A DNA stretch of 64,000 bases, from assembly GCF_003206135.1 (NCBI RefSeq), contig NZ_PZJT01000018.1:1-64000 (forward strand), read 5' to 3'. The notes under the pieces are model-generated. The model did no database searches. It saw only the letters and a program-made list of their open reading frames with translations, and was not told the DNA's origin. Position numbers and translations under genes: made by a program. Shown here piece after piece: positions 48,958 through 57,836 of the stretch; the first letter of the stretch is position 1; each line of letters begins with the position of its first letter. This DNA is from Salinicola salarius. Its GTDB lineage: Bacteria; Pseudomonadota; Gammaproteobacteria; Pseudomonadales; Halomonadaceae.

Positions 48958-50478
48958 CTAGATTTCCGGCTCGGCCTTGGTGGGCCCGTCGGAAGAGCGA
49001 GCGAGGTAGTCGGCAAGCCGTTGGCATTGATCATCGTCGAGCCGTAACCCGAGCTTGGATCGCCGCCAGAGGATATCTTCGGCAGTTCGTGCCCACTCGT
49101 GATCGCGCAGGTAATCGACTTCGGCGGCATACAGGTCGGCGCCAAAATGCTCGCCCAGATCTTCCAGGCTTTTTGCACCCTCCACGATGTCGCGCACGCG
49201 GGTCCCGTAGTTGAAGACCAGGCGATTGGCCATGCCCAGGGGAATGAAGGGATGACTGGCCTGTAGCGACTCGAACAGATGCTGGGGTTTCGCTTCTTCT
49301 CCGCCGGGGAGCGGGTGGCCCTTGCCGGTCCAGGCTTTTCCCTGGTTGCCGAGCTCGGGGGCCAGTTGATCGACGGCATCCTCGGCCAGCCGCCGATAGG
49401 TGGTCAGCTTGCCGCCGAAGACGTTGAGCAGGACGGCGCCGCCGGAGGTATCGAGCTGGATGCGGTAATCGCGGGTGATTTCGCTGGCGTTGTCCTCGCG
49501 ATCGTCGAGCAGGGGGCGCACGCCGGAGTAGCTCCAGACGACGTCGTCGGGACCGATCGACTGCTCGAAATAGCGATTGGCGGATTCGCAGAGATAGCGG
49601 ACCTCGTCTTCCTCGATCGCCACTCTGCCCGGTGCGCCCTCGTGCTCGACGTCGGTCGTTCCGATCAGCGTGAAATCACGCTCGTAGGGGATGGCGAACA
49701 CGATGCGGCCATCGGGCTGCTGGAAGATGTAGGCGTAGTCGTGGTCGAACAGCTTGTTCACCACGATATGGCTGCCCTTGATCAGGCGCAGCGAATACGG
49801 GTGCTTCTGCGAAGCGACCTCGTCGAGGAAACGTACGGCCCAGGGCCCGGCCGCATTGGCCAGCCCGCGCGAGTGAACCTCGATTGTCTCGGCGTCCATC
49901 GTCTTTAGAGTGACTTGCCAACCGTCGGCGTTGCGCACCGCCGTTTCCGCGCGGGTACGCGTCATGATACGGGCGCCACGGTCGGCCGCGTCCATGCAGT
50001 TGAGCACCACCAGCCGAGCATCCTGAACCCAGGCATCCGAGTAGGCGAAGCCCCTGGCGAACTCGGGCTTCAGTGGCGTCCCGGCCGGGTGATCGGCGAA
50101 TTTGATCCCTTGCGAGCCCGCCAGCGTCTGGCGTCCACCCAGGTGGTCGTACAGGAAAAGCCCGGTTCGGATCATCCAGGCCGGCCGCAGATGTTTCTGA
50201 TGAGGCAGGACGAAACGCATCGGCCAGATGATGTGCGGCGCTGCCTTGAGCAGTACCTCGCGCTCGGAAAGTGCCTTGGCCACGAGCTTGAACTCGTACT
50301 GCTCCAGGTAACGCAGGCCTCCGTGGATCAGCTTGGTCGAAGCCGAAGACGTATGGCTGGCAAGATCATCCGCCTCGACCAGCAACACCGAAAGGCCGCG
50401 ACCCGCGGCGTCACGCGCGATACCCGCGCCGTTGATACCGCCGCCGATGACAATCAGATCGTAGCTTGCGTTGGCCAT
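48958..50478 (-). CDS. glpD: Aerobic glycerol-3-phosphate dehydrogenase GlpD
   Basis: 506 residues. An N-terminal FAD-binding motif (YDLIVIGGGINGAGIARDAAGRGLSVLLVEADD) is followed by the family's SSASTKLIHGGLRYLEQYEFKLV and the C-terminal accessory domain. The enzyme oxidises sn-glycerol 3-phosphate to dihydroxyacetone phosphate and passes electrons to ubiquinone at the membrane. It is the first gene of glpD-glpF-glpK and has two abutting GlpR-like operators upstream. A 197-base gap separates it from glpF, room for a secondary promoter. Confidence 0.95.
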   Translation of the reverse strand: MANASYDLIVIGGGINGAGIARDAAGRGLSVLLVEADDLASHTSSASTKLIHGGLRYLEQYEFKLVAKALSEREVLLKAAPHIIWPMRFVLPHQKHLRPAWMIRTGLFLYDHLGGRQTLAGSQGIKFADHPAGTPLKPEFARGFAYSDAWVQDARLVVLNCMDAADRGARIMTRTRAETAVRNADGWQVTLKTMDAETIEVHSRGLANAAGPWAVRFLDEVASQKHPYSLRLIKGSHIVVNKLFDHDYAYIFQQPDGRIVFAIPYERDFTLIGTTDVEHEGAPGRVAIEEDEVRYLCESANRYFEQSIGPDDVVWSYSGVRPLLDDREDNASEITRDYRIQLDTSGGAVLLNVFGGKLTTYRRLAEDAVDQLAPELGNQGKAWTGKGHPLPGGEEAKPQHLFESLQASHPFIPLGMANRLVFNYGTRVRDIVEGAKSLEDLGEHFGADLYAAEVDYLRDHEWARTAEDILWRRSKLGLRLDDDQCQRLADYLARSSDGPTKAEPEI

Positions 50479-50495
50479 GTTCGGATCTGCTCGCT

Positions 50496-50535
50496 AATGT
50501 TCGAATTGACTCATTGTGGCTCGCTATCGAACATT
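50496..50535. promoter_or_regulatory. Two abutting GlpR-like operators upstream of glpD
   Basis: Against the E. coli consensus WATGTTCGWTAWCGAACATW, positions 50496-50515 match at about 14 of 20 and 50516-50535 at about 15 of 20. They lie back to back, 18 bases upstream of the glpD start. A third half-site ATGTTCGG overlaps the start codon (50477-50484). A possible sigma-70 promoter (TTGTCC, 18-base spacer, ATTAAT; 50540-50569 on the minus strand) lies immediately upstream, so a bound repressor would block the start of transcription. No glpR gene is in the window. Confidence 0.72.
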
Positions 50536-50886
50536 TTTAATTAATCAAAAAGTATTAGATGCTGGACAAGTCGTATGTCTGTTGTGGATTGCGAGAGCGG
50601 TAACTGCCTGATCAATCAATAGTCTAGAGCGACTTTATCCATTCGTTTACGAGATTTTCATCAATGAAAATTCCTTGGGTCAGAAGTTTTTATCCGAATT
50701 TCATGAGCTTGAATCGTGTAAAGACAAGTGTCAGAGGGAGGGGCTGGTGGCGGTCATCATGACGACTCGCGATAGGCCTGCCTGGGGCGGATGGAAGCGC
50801 GGACGGGGCGAGGAGAGGGCTTTCGAAATCGAACATTGGGTCTGCGTTCGAGACCGTAATACTCAGGAAGGTACAGGAGGTAAACG
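50536..50886. other. Intergenic region between glpD and higA
   Basis: 351 bases containing the glpD promoter and upstream sequence of the frameshifted antitoxin gene. A toxin gene expected upstream of higA is absent. One plus-strand open frame (from about 50675) has no recognisable domain and its end runs into the higA start. Confidence 0.45.
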
Positions 50887-51170
50887 ATGACCGAAGAGCG
50901 ACCCCCAATATCCATCCTGGCGAGATTCTGCTGGAGGATGTCATCGAACCGTTGGGTTTGACCAACAACGCCATGGCCATTGGTGTGCCGGCGACCCGTA
51001 TCGGCGACATCACGCGCGGGGCGCGGGCGATCACGGCAGACACGGATTTGCGCCTGTCGATCTACTTCGGTACCAGCCCGGGCTATTGGCTGCGGCTACA
51101 GAATTCCTATGATCTGGATGAGGCCAGACGCCACGGTCACTACGAGGGGATTCGCCCTCGGGTGGCTTGA
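50887..51170 (+). pseudogene. higA: HigA-family antitoxin gene with a frameshift
   Basis: ATG at 50887 follows AGGAGG (50875-50880) and starts TEERPPI, the normal HigA N-terminus. After that the frame changes: the conserved HPGEILLEDVIEPLGLT...AMAIGVPATRIGDITRGARAITADTDLRL...YFGTSPGYWLRLQNSYDLDEAR is read in the frame two bases later, to a stop at 51168-51170. The cause is in CCCCCAATATCC around 50906-50912, where an extra AT (or one lost base) breaks the reading frame. The helix-turn-helix itself is intact. No HigB toxin gene is adjacent. It is either a decayed orphan antitoxin or a sequencing error. Confidence 0.82.
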
Positions 51171-51284
51171 TCGAGCCAGGTAACCAGAAGGGCGGCGCCA
51201 ATGTCGCCCTCGGCACGAACCGCCGTATCCGCTTCTCTCCGCCTAACTTGCAGCTGAATCCCTCTCATGTCGCTGTCTCATATT

Positions 51285-52295
51285 TCACGCCAGCTTCTGC
51301 AGTTCTTCATACAGCGCCAAGGGAATCTTCACGCCATTGACGCGGCTGCGTTCCCGCGCTTCATAACGACGCTGCGAGGGCAGCCGGGCGCCCTGGTCGA
51401 GGATGCGCTCGAACAGCACTTCCGCGTGGGCGAGATGCGCGTCGGCGCGGTCGCCCAGGAAGGTGGCGGGGGAGAGGGCGAGGATGATTTCGCCGTGGTA
51501 GGGCTTGCCGGTGCCGTCGTCGTTGGCGGGCTGAGTCTCGTGGCTGAGCACGTCGCCGATCAAGGGGCCGGCGAGCAGTTCGATCATGGTCGAGAGCGCG
51601 GAGCCCTTGTGGCCGCCGAAGGGGAGCATGGCGCCTTCGAGCGCGGCTGCCGGATCGGTGGCCGCGTTGCCCTGGTCGTCCAGTGCCCAGCCTTCGGGGA
51701 TCGAGTCTCCGGCGCGCTTGTGTAGCTCGATCTCTCCCCGAGCGACGACGCTGGTGGCAAAATCGAAGGTATAAGAATGCTTGCCCGGTCGCGGCCAGGA
51801 AAATGCGATGGGGTTGGTTCCCAGCAGCGGGCGATTGCCGCCCGTGGGGGCGACGAAGGCATGGGTCGGGTTCATCGCCAGGCCGACCAGCCCCATCTCG
51901 GCGAGTGTTTCGACCTCGGGCCAGAGCGCGGAGAAGTGAAAGCAGTTGTTGATGGCGAGTGCGGCGATGCCGTTACGTTCGGCCTTCTCCTTGAGATGGG
52001 ACTTGCCTCGTTCGAAAGAGAGCAGCGAGTTGCCCCGATGCGCATCGATCCTCACGATGCTGGGTGCCTGATCGATGATCTCCGGCTCGACCTGGGTATC
52101 GACGCCGCCTTTTCTGGCGGTTTCCACGCAACTGATGAGGCGATAAAGGCCGTGGGAATGGCATTCGTCACGTTGCGCCGCGATCACACTGCGCGTGATT
52201 GCGCCGGCGTGGGCATCGCTGAATCCGGCATTGCCGAGGATGCGCAGGCTCAGCGCTTCGGCGTCTCGAAGCGAAAGGGTAATGTCTTGTTCCAT
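51285..52295 (-). CDS. Ldh-family NAD(P)-dependent reductase (malate/L-lactate dehydrogenase or imine reductase family)
   Basis: 336 residues from the ATG at 52295; the next ATG upstream has no ribosome binding site, though the one chosen is also weak (AGAG). The type 2 malate/L-lactate dehydrogenase (Ldh_2) fold is visible: SDAHAGAITRSVIAAQRDECHSHGLYRL, AINNCFHFSALWPEVETLAEMGLVGLAMNPTHAFVAPTGG, LLGTNPIAFSWPRPGKHSYTFDFATSVVARGEIELH and LPFGGHKGSALSTMIELLAGPL. The group includes 2,3-diketogulonate reductase (YiaK) and Delta1-piperideine-2-carboxylate reductase (DpkA), and the HFSALW segment resembles the imine reductases. No adjacent pathway genes fix the substrate. Confidence 0.85.
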   Translation of the reverse strand: MEQDITLSLRDAEALSLRILGNAGFSDAHAGAITRSVIAAQRDECHSHGLYRLISCVETARKGGVDTQVEPEIIDQAPSIVRIDAHRGNSLLSFERGKSHLKEKAERNGIAALAINNCFHFSALWPEVETLAEMGLVGLAMNPTHAFVAPTGGNRPLLGTNPIAFSWPRPGKHSYTFDFATSVVARGEIELHKRAGDSIPEGWALDDQGNAATDPAAALEGAMLPFGGHKGSALSTMIELLAGPLIGDVLSHETQPANDDGTGKPYHGEIILALSPATFLGDRADAHLAHAEVLFERILDQGARLPSQRRYEARERSRVNGVKIPLALYEELQKLA

Positions 52296-52471
52296 GATCG
52301 GGCTCTTCGGCGGGTGCATCAGACATTGGCATGCAAAGACGCCAGACAGTGAGTCGGCTCTTTGTCATACAAGCAGGAAGCCAGCATAAACGTCTGAAAC
52401 GTCAGCGCCTGTTAGACGAAAGTGATAGTTCGTCGAGCGTGATGCCCCGAATGGTGTGGTTGCATGTCGGG

Positions 52472-52666
52472 CTAGGTCGGATCCTGATGAGATCCCGGCA
52501 CCGCCAGCGCGTTCAGATCGAGCATCTGGATCGCGCTGATTGCGGCCTCGATGGCGCCTTCCTGGCACAAGCCGGACAGGGCGGCATTTTCATAGCCAGA
52601 CAGTGCGGCCTCGATGCAGGCTTTTTGGACTTTCGTGGCGAGCTGCAGCGCTTCCGTCTCGTTCAT
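52472..52666 (-). CDS. Small conserved helical protein
   Basis: 64 residues. The sequence (TEALQLATKVQKACIEAALSGYENAALSGLCQEGAIEAAISAIQMLDL) fits a short conserved group often annotated as acetyltransferase-associated, but no catalytic motif is visible, so that name is not supported. The start codon overlaps the stop of the DUF488 gene by four bases (ATGA), so the two are co-translated. Confidence 0.7.
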   Translation of the reverse strand: MNETEALQLATKVQKACIEAALSGYENAALSGLCQEGAIEAAISAIQMLDLNALAVPGSHQDPT

Positions 52667-53037
52667 CGCTTCTTCTCCAATCGTCCATCGCGCATTTGCA
52701 GGTACTCCCTGAGCACCACGGCATGATTGCGTTCGACGTCTTTCGCAGCGAACAGCAGCGTCAGCTGCTGCTGGCGGGCGATCTCACATAGCTCGTCGAG
52801 AGCGGTGGTGTCGGCCTCGGCGAGTTCCGCGAGATACGCCTTTCGAAACGCTTGCCAGCGTTCCCGGTCATGGCCGAACCACTGGCGTAGTGCCTTGCTG
52901 GGTGCGAGCGTCTTGTACCACGCATCGATCCTGGCATCTCGTTTGGCGATGCCACGCGGCCACATGCCATCGATCAGAACTCGATAGCCGTCGTTCTGGG
53001 CGGCGGCGTCGTAAATCCGTTTGAGCTGAATCTTCAT
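52663..53037 (-). CDS. DUF488-family protein (YeaO-like)
   Basis: 124 residues; ATG at 53037 has GGGGAG upstream, while an earlier in-frame start does not. The family signature is clear: QLKRIYDAAAQNDGYRVLIDGMWPRGIAKRDARIDAWYKTLAPSKALRQWFGHDRERWQAFRKAYLAEL, then TLLFAAKDVERNHAVVLREYL. DUF488 proteins are small cytoplasmic proteins of unknown activity. It diverges from the betaine-binding protein gene with 98 bases between starts. Confidence 0.88.
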   Translation of the reverse strand: MKIQLKRIYDAAAQNDGYRVLIDGMWPRGIAKRDARIDAWYKTLAPSKALRQWFGHDRERWQAFRKAYLAELAEADTTALDELCEIARQQQLTLLFAAKDVERNHAVVLREYLQMRDGRLEKKR

Positions 53038-53135
53038 GAATGCTCCCCGGGGATTGGCGGTAGCAATCTTCGCCAATATCCGGATACTTATAACGCTGTG
53101 TTTTTGTTTCTAACAACAAGCAGGGATAAAAAATT

Positions 53136-54017
53136 ATGAAAAAGGCTTTTGTGGTTCCAGTCGCTGCCGCCCTTTTCGCCGTCGGCTCGACCGCCTCGGC
53201 TGTGGCTCCTGCCCAGGAGAAGCCGCTGGTCATCGGCACCAACAACTGGGCCGAGAACGTTGCCGTCGCCAACCTCTGGAAGCTGGTGCTGGATGGTCAG
53301 GGGTATGACGTCGAGCTATCGGATGTCGGCAAGAGTGCCTTGTTTGCGGGATTGGCGAATGGTGATTTCGATCTATCGCTGGAGCTGTGGCTGCCTTACA
53401 CCGACAAGGCGTTTCTCGAGCCGTACAAGGATACGCTCGAGGTTCACGACGCCTGGTATGACAGGACCGGGCTGGGCCTGGTGGTGCCGAGCTATGTCGA
53501 CATCGATTCCATTCCGGAACTGGCGAAGCGTGCCGACGAGTTCGAATACCAGGGCAGCCCGACGATTCTGGGAATCGACCCGGGATCGGCGATCGCCGGG
53601 ATGACCGACGACGCTATCGAAACCTACGATCTGCCTCTGAACCAGGTGAACAGCTCCGAACCGGCGGTGATGTCCGCGCTCGACCGTGCCTACAAGAGTG
53701 AAGAGCCGATCGTGGTAACGCTGTGGAATCCGCACTGGGCCTTCGCGGACTACGATCTGAAGTATCTCGAGGATCCCGAGAAGGTCTATGGCGACGGTGA
53801 CACGATCTACTGGTTCTCCCGCGAGGGCTTTTCGGGAGACGATCCGTGGCTGACCGCCGTGCTCGACGCCTGGCACATGAGCGATGAGAGCCTCGGCGAG
53901 CTGATGTCGGAGATCGAGTCTCAGGACGATCCGGTGGCAGGCGCACGGACCTGGCTCGAGGAAAACCGCGATCAGGTCGACGAATGGCTGGCGGCCGGCG
54001 AGCAGATTCAACCGTAG
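53136..54017 (+). CDS. Glycine betaine/choline-type ABC substrate-binding protein (orphan)
   Basis: 293 residues with a signal peptide ending TASAVA. The fold is that of ProX/OpuAC: PLVIGTNNWAENVAVANLWKLVLDGQGYDVEL, LSLELWLPYTDKAFLEPYKDTLEVHDAWYDRTGLGLVVPSYVDIDSI, GIDPGSAIAGMT and IVVTLWNPHWAFADYDLKYLEDP. Trp and Tyr residues in NNW, ELWLPY and NPHW form the aromatic cage that holds the trimethylammonium group. It would deliver betaine or a related osmolyte to an ABC transporter. The permease and ATPase genes are not next to it, so it must work with components encoded elsewhere. Confidence 0.88.
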   Translation: MKKAFVVPVAAALFAVGSTASAVAPAQEKPLVIGTNNWAENVAVANLWKLVLDGQGYDVELSDVGKSALFAGLANGDFDLSLELWLPYTDKAFLEPYKDTLEVHDAWYDRTGLGLVVPSYVDIDSIPELAKRADEFEYQGSPTILGIDPGSAIAGMTDDAIETYDLPLNQVNSSEPAVMSALDRAYKSEEPIVVTLWNPHWAFADYDLKYLEDPEKVYGDGDTIYWFSREGFSGDDPWLTAVLDAWHMSDESLGELMSEIESQDDPVAGARTWLEENRDQVDEWLAAGEQIQP

Positions 54018-54241
54018 CGATAGCGGCGATCGCGTCTTGTCCTGCGTGGCTGGCCGCTTCTATTAAACGGAACGGTCAGTCAGTGCAACCACTGCGGGTC
54101 ACGCTATTGGACAATTGATTAAACGCTGCTTCACGCTCTAGTCTGTGCCGATTACCGGATACCTGACAGACCGGTAACACAATGACAATCGGCCACAAGC
54201 CGATATCACAATAACAGCGTGCGCTGTGCAGGAGATTGACA

Positions 54242-55828
54242 ATGAAGAAGACGCTGCTTGCGGCTGGCATCGCCGCCATGATGCTGGGCGCGACCCCGGT
54301 CATGGCCAAGACGCTGGTCTACTGCTCCGAAGGCTCTCCGGAAGGCTTCGATCCCTCGCTCTACACTGCGGGGACCACCTTCGACGCGTCGAGCAAGACG
54401 GTCTACAACCGTCTGGTCCAGTTCAAGCCGGGTACCACCGAAGTCGAACCGGCCATCGCCAAGAGCTGGGAAATCTCCGACGACGGCCTGGAAGTGACCT
54501 TCCATCTGCGCGATGACGTCAAGTTCCAGACCACCGACTTCTTCACGCCGAGTCGAAAACTCAACGCCGACGACGTCATCTGGACGTTCGAGCGTCAGAT
54601 GGACGAGAACAACCCGTATTACAAGCTCGCCAACGGCAGCTTCGAGTACTTCAATTCGATGTCGATGGGCGAGTTGATCAAGTCGATCGAGAAGGTCGAC
54701 GATCATACCGTGAAGTTCGTGCTCACCAAGCCCAACGCGCCATTCGTCGCCAATCTGGCAATGGACTTCGCTTCGATTCACTCCAAGGAGTACGAGCAGC
54801 AGTTGCTCGACGAGGGCAAGCCGGAGCTGGCCAACCAGCAGCCGATCGGCACCGGTCCGTTCCAGTTCGTCAACTACCGTGAAGATGCGGCCATTCGCTA
54901 TCAGGCCAACCCGGATTACTTCCGCGGCAAGCAGCCGATCGACAACCTGGTCTTCGCGATCACTTCCGATGCCCAGGTTCGCTACCAGAAGCTGATGGCG
55001 GGCGAGTGTCATGTGATGCCGTTCCCGAATCCGTCCGATGTCGAAGAGATGAAGCAGAACGACGACATCAACGTACTTCAGGAAGCGGGTCTGAACGTGG
55101 CCTACTTGGCCTACAACACCCAGCAGGCGCCATTCGACAAGCCGGAAGTGCGCAAGGCACTCAACATGGCGATCAACAAGCAGGCGATCATCGACGCGGT
55201 GTTCCAGGGCGCTGGCGAAGTCGCCAAGAACCCGATCCCGCCGACCATGTGGGGCTACAACGACGACATCCAGGATGATCAGTACGATCCCGAGAAAGCC
55301 AAGCAGATGCTGGCCGATGCGGGCGTCGAGAACCTGAAGATGAACATCTGGGCGATGCCGGTTCAGCGTCCGTACATGCCGAATGCGCGGCGTACCGCCG
55401 AGCTGATGCAGTCGGATCTGGCCAAGGTCGGTGTCGATGCGGAGATCGTCACCTACGAATGGGGCGAGTATCTGAAGCGTTCTTCGGATACCAAGCGCGA
55501 GGGCGCGGTCATTCTGGGCTGGACCGGCGACAACGGCGATCCGGACAACTTCATGGGCGTGCTGCTCGGCTGTGATGGTGTCGGCGGTGCCAACCGTTCG
55601 CAGTGGTGCCACCAGCCGTTCGACGAGCTGATCCAGAAAGCGCGCACGCTGAGCGATCAGGGCGAGCGTGCCAAGCTCTACGAGCAGGCGCAGGAGATCT
55701 TCAAGGAGCAGGCACCGTGGGACACCCTGGCCCACTCCACGGTCTTCATGCCGATCCGCAAGGAAGTGACCGGCTACAAGATCGATCCGCTCGGCGGCCA
55801 CAGCTTCGAAGGCGTCGACATCAAGTGA
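54242..55828 (+). CDS. dppA: Dipeptide-binding protein DppA
   Basis: 528 residues; ATG at 54242 has CAGGAG (54231-54236). Signal peptide of about 24 residues (MKKTLLAAGIAAMMLGATPVMA), then the cluster 5 SBP fold: LVYCSEGSPEGFDPSLYTAGTTFDASSKTVYNRLVQFKPGTTEVEPAIAKSWEISDDGLEVTFHLRDDVKF, and a conserved GDNGDPDNFMGVLLGC near 440. It binds di- and tripeptides in the periplasm and may also bind haem in some species. First gene of dppABCDF, with a hairpin before dppB. Confidence 0.93.
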   Translation: MKKTLLAAGIAAMMLGATPVMAKTLVYCSEGSPEGFDPSLYTAGTTFDASSKTVYNRLVQFKPGTTEVEPAIAKSWEISDDGLEVTFHLRDDVKFQTTDFFTPSRKLNADDVIWTFERQMDENNPYYKLANGSFEYFNSMSMGELIKSIEKVDDHTVKFVLTKPNAPFVANLAMDFASIHSKEYEQQLLDEGKPELANQQPIGTGPFQFVNYREDAAIRYQANPDYFRGKQPIDNLVFAITSDAQVRYQKLMAGECHVMPFPNPSDVEEMKQNDDINVLQEAGLNVAYLAYNTQQAPFDKPEVRKALNMAINKQAIIDAVFQGAGEVAKNPIPPTMWGYNDDIQDDQYDPEKAKQMLADAGVENLKMNIWAMPVQRPYMPNARRTAELMQSDLAKVGVDAEIVTYEWGEYLKRSSDTKREGAVILGWTGDNGDPDNFMGVLLGCDGVGGANRSQWCHQPFDELIQKARTLSDQGERAKLYEQAQEIFKEQAPWDTLAHSTVFMPIRKEVTGYKIDPLGGHSFEGVDIK

Positions 55829-55846
55829 TTCTCTCCTAGCGAGGAC

Positions 55847-55872
55847 ACGGGGCGGCTCTGAAGCCGCCCCGT
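55847..55872 (+). terminator. Hairpin between dppA and dppB
   Basis: ACGGGGCGGC and GCCGCCCCGT pair over ten bases around TCTGAA, followed by CTCTTATC. The U-tract is weak, so partial attenuation that keeps dppA expression above the permease genes is likely. Confidence 0.65.
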
Positions 55873-55903
55873 CTCTTATCGCGCGACTAGCTAGTACTCC
55901 AAA

Positions 55904-56908
55904 ATGTTCAAATTCTTTCTGATCAAGCTGGCGCAGCTGGTCCCGACGTTCATTGGCGTCACCATCGTTGCGTTCGCTTTCATTCGCCTGTTGCCGGGCG
56001 ACCCGATTCTGCTGATGGCGGGCGAGCGCGGCATTTCTGCCGAGCGCTATGCCGAGCTCAAGGCGCAAATGGGCTTCGACCGCTCCTTGGTGACCCAATA
56101 TTTCGATTTCCTGAAGGGATTGCTGCACGGCGATCTCGGTAATTCCCTGGTGACCCACTCGCCGGTGATGGATGAGTTCATGAGCCGCTTTCCGGCCACG
56201 CTGGAACTCTCGCTGTTCGCCTTGGCGTTCGCTGTCATCATTGGCTTGCCGGCCGGCGTGCTGGCGGCGGTCAAGCGTGGCAAGACGCTCGACCATACCG
56301 TCATGGGTGTCAGTCTGACGGGCTACTCGATGCCGATCTTCTGGTGGGGCCTGCTGCTGATCATGCTGTTCTCCAGCACGTTGGGCTGGACGCCGGTTTC
56401 CGGACGCATCTCGTTTCTGTATTTCATCGACTCCGTCACCGGCTTCATGACCATCGATAGCCTGATCGCCGGCGACTGGGGCGCGTTTCTCTCCGCGCTG
56501 CATCACCTGGTCCTGCCTGCGATCGTGCTGGGCACGATTCCGCTGGCGGTCATCGCGCGTCAGACGCGCTCCTCGATGCTCGAAGTGCTGGGCGAGGACT
56601 ACGTTCGCACCGCGCGCGCCAAGGGGCTGTCGAACTTCCGCGTGATCATGGTGCATACGCTGCGCAACGCGCTGATCTCGGTGGTGACGGTGATCGGCCT
56701 TCAGGTCGGCCTGCTGCTGGCGGGGGCGATTCTGACCGAGACGATCTTCTCCTGGCCGGGCATCGGCAAGTGGATGATCGATGCGATCTCGCGGCGCGAC
56801 TATCCTTCGGTGCAGGGTGGTCTGGTGCTGATCGCGTTCATCGTGATGATCGTCAATCTGCTGGTTGATATCGCCTATGGCGTCATCAATCCACGCATTC
56901 GCCATTAA
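55904..56908 (+). CDS. dppB: Dipeptide ABC permease DppB
   Basis: 334 residues. FFLIKLAQLVPTFIGVTIVAFAFIRLLPGDPI starts the protein, with about six membrane helices and the EAA-like motif REDYVRTARAKGLSNFRVIMVHTLRNALI coupling it to the ATPase. It forms the membrane channel with DppC. The ribosome binding site before 55904 is weak. Confidence 0.93.
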   Translation: MFKFFLIKLAQLVPTFIGVTIVAFAFIRLLPGDPILLMAGERGISAERYAELKAQMGFDRSLVTQYFDFLKGLLHGDLGNSLVTHSPVMDEFMSRFPATLELSLFALAFAVIIGLPAGVLAAVKRGKTLDHTVMGVSLTGYSMPIFWWGLLLIMLFSSTLGWTPVSGRISFLYFIDSVTGFMTIDSLIAGDWGAFLSALHHLVLPAIVLGTIPLAVIARQTRSSMLEVLGEDYVRTARAKGLSNFRVIMVHTLRNALISVVTVIGLQVGLLLAGAILTETIFSWPGIGKWMIDAISRRDYPSVQGGLVLIAFIVMIVNLLVDIAYGVINPRIRH

Positions 56909-56920
56909 GGGGGCATGACA

Positions 56921-57820
56921 ATGGCTGCAATTTCCACCCCCGCCGCACCCGGGACGTTCCGCTACCAGTTGGCCTCCTTCTGGAGCGATTTCAGCGCCAG
57001 TCGCGGTGCGCTGGTCGGCCTGATCTTCATCGTTCTCATTCTGCTGGTCGCGCTGTTCGCGCCCTGGGTCGCCCCGCACGACCCGGCGATGCAGGACCGT
57101 TCGGCGCTGCTGGTGCCGCCGGTCTGGCATGCCGAAGGAAGCTGGGACTATCTCCTCGGTACGGATGCCGTGGGTCGCGACATTCTTTCCCGTCTGATCT
57201 ACGGGGCGCGCTATTCGCTATCGATCAGCGCCATGGTGGTCATCATCTCGATGGGCGCCGGGATCTTCCTCGGCCTGCTGGCCGGGTACTTCCGCGGCTG
57301 GATCGAGACCGTGATCACCCGCGTGATGGACGTGGTGCTGGCATTCCCCAGCCTGCTGCTGGCGCTGGGCCTGGTCGCCATCCTCAGTCCCGGTCTGACC
57401 AGCGCCATGATCGCCATCGCCATGGTGCAGCTGCCCTATTTCGTGCGCCTGACGCGGGCCGCGGTGATCGGCGAGAAGAATCGCGAGTACGTCATCGCCA
57501 GCCGGCTTTCCGGCGCCGGACATCTGCGGCTGATGTTCAACACGCTGCTGCCCAACTGCATGGCGCCGCTGATCGTGCAGGCGACGCTCTCATTCTCCAC
57601 TGCGATTCTCGATATCGCGGCGCTGGGTTTTCTCGGCATGGGCGTCCAGCCGCCGACGCCGGAGTGGGGCGCGATGCTGGCCAATGCGCGCGAGTTCATG
57701 GGCAGCGCCTACTGGGCGGTCACGTTCCCGGGGCTGATCATTCTGCTCACGGTATTGATGATCAATCTGATGGGTGACGGCTTGCGCGATGCGCTCGATC
57801 CCAAAATGAAGCGTTCATGA
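56921..57820 (+). CDS. dppC: Dipeptide ABC permease DppC
   Basis: 299 residues; ATG at 56921 with AAGGGGG at 56907-56913 (an ATG six bases earlier is too close to that site). Six membrane helices, the [21 protein letters not shown] loop and an EAA motif ([32 protein letters not shown]). Partner of DppB; starts 12 bases after it. Confidence 0.93.
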   Translation: MAAISTPAAPGTFRYQLASFWSDFSASRGALVGLIFIVLILLVALFAPWVAPHDPAMQDRSALLVPPVWHAEGSWDYLLGTDAVGRDILSRLIYGARYSLSISAMVVIISMGAGIFLGLLAGYFRGWIETVITRVMDVVLAFPSLLLALGLVAILSPGLTSAMIAIAMVQLPYFVRLTRAAVIGEKNREYVIASRLSGAGHLRLMFNTLLPNCMAPLIVQATLSFSTAILDIAALGFLGMGVQPPTPEWGAMLANAREFMGSAYWAVTFPGLIILLTVLMINLMGDGLRDALDPKMKRS

Positions 57821-57836
57821 CGCAGGAGGCTCTTTC

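Noticed and set aside
50640-50886. HigB toxin gene upstream of higA
   Set aside because: No frame encodes the RelE/HigB pattern; the open frame from 50675 has no resemblance.
54206-57130. 974-codon open frame antisense to dppA-dppB-dppC
   Set aside because: It spans three well-supported genes on the opposite strand and shows no domain.
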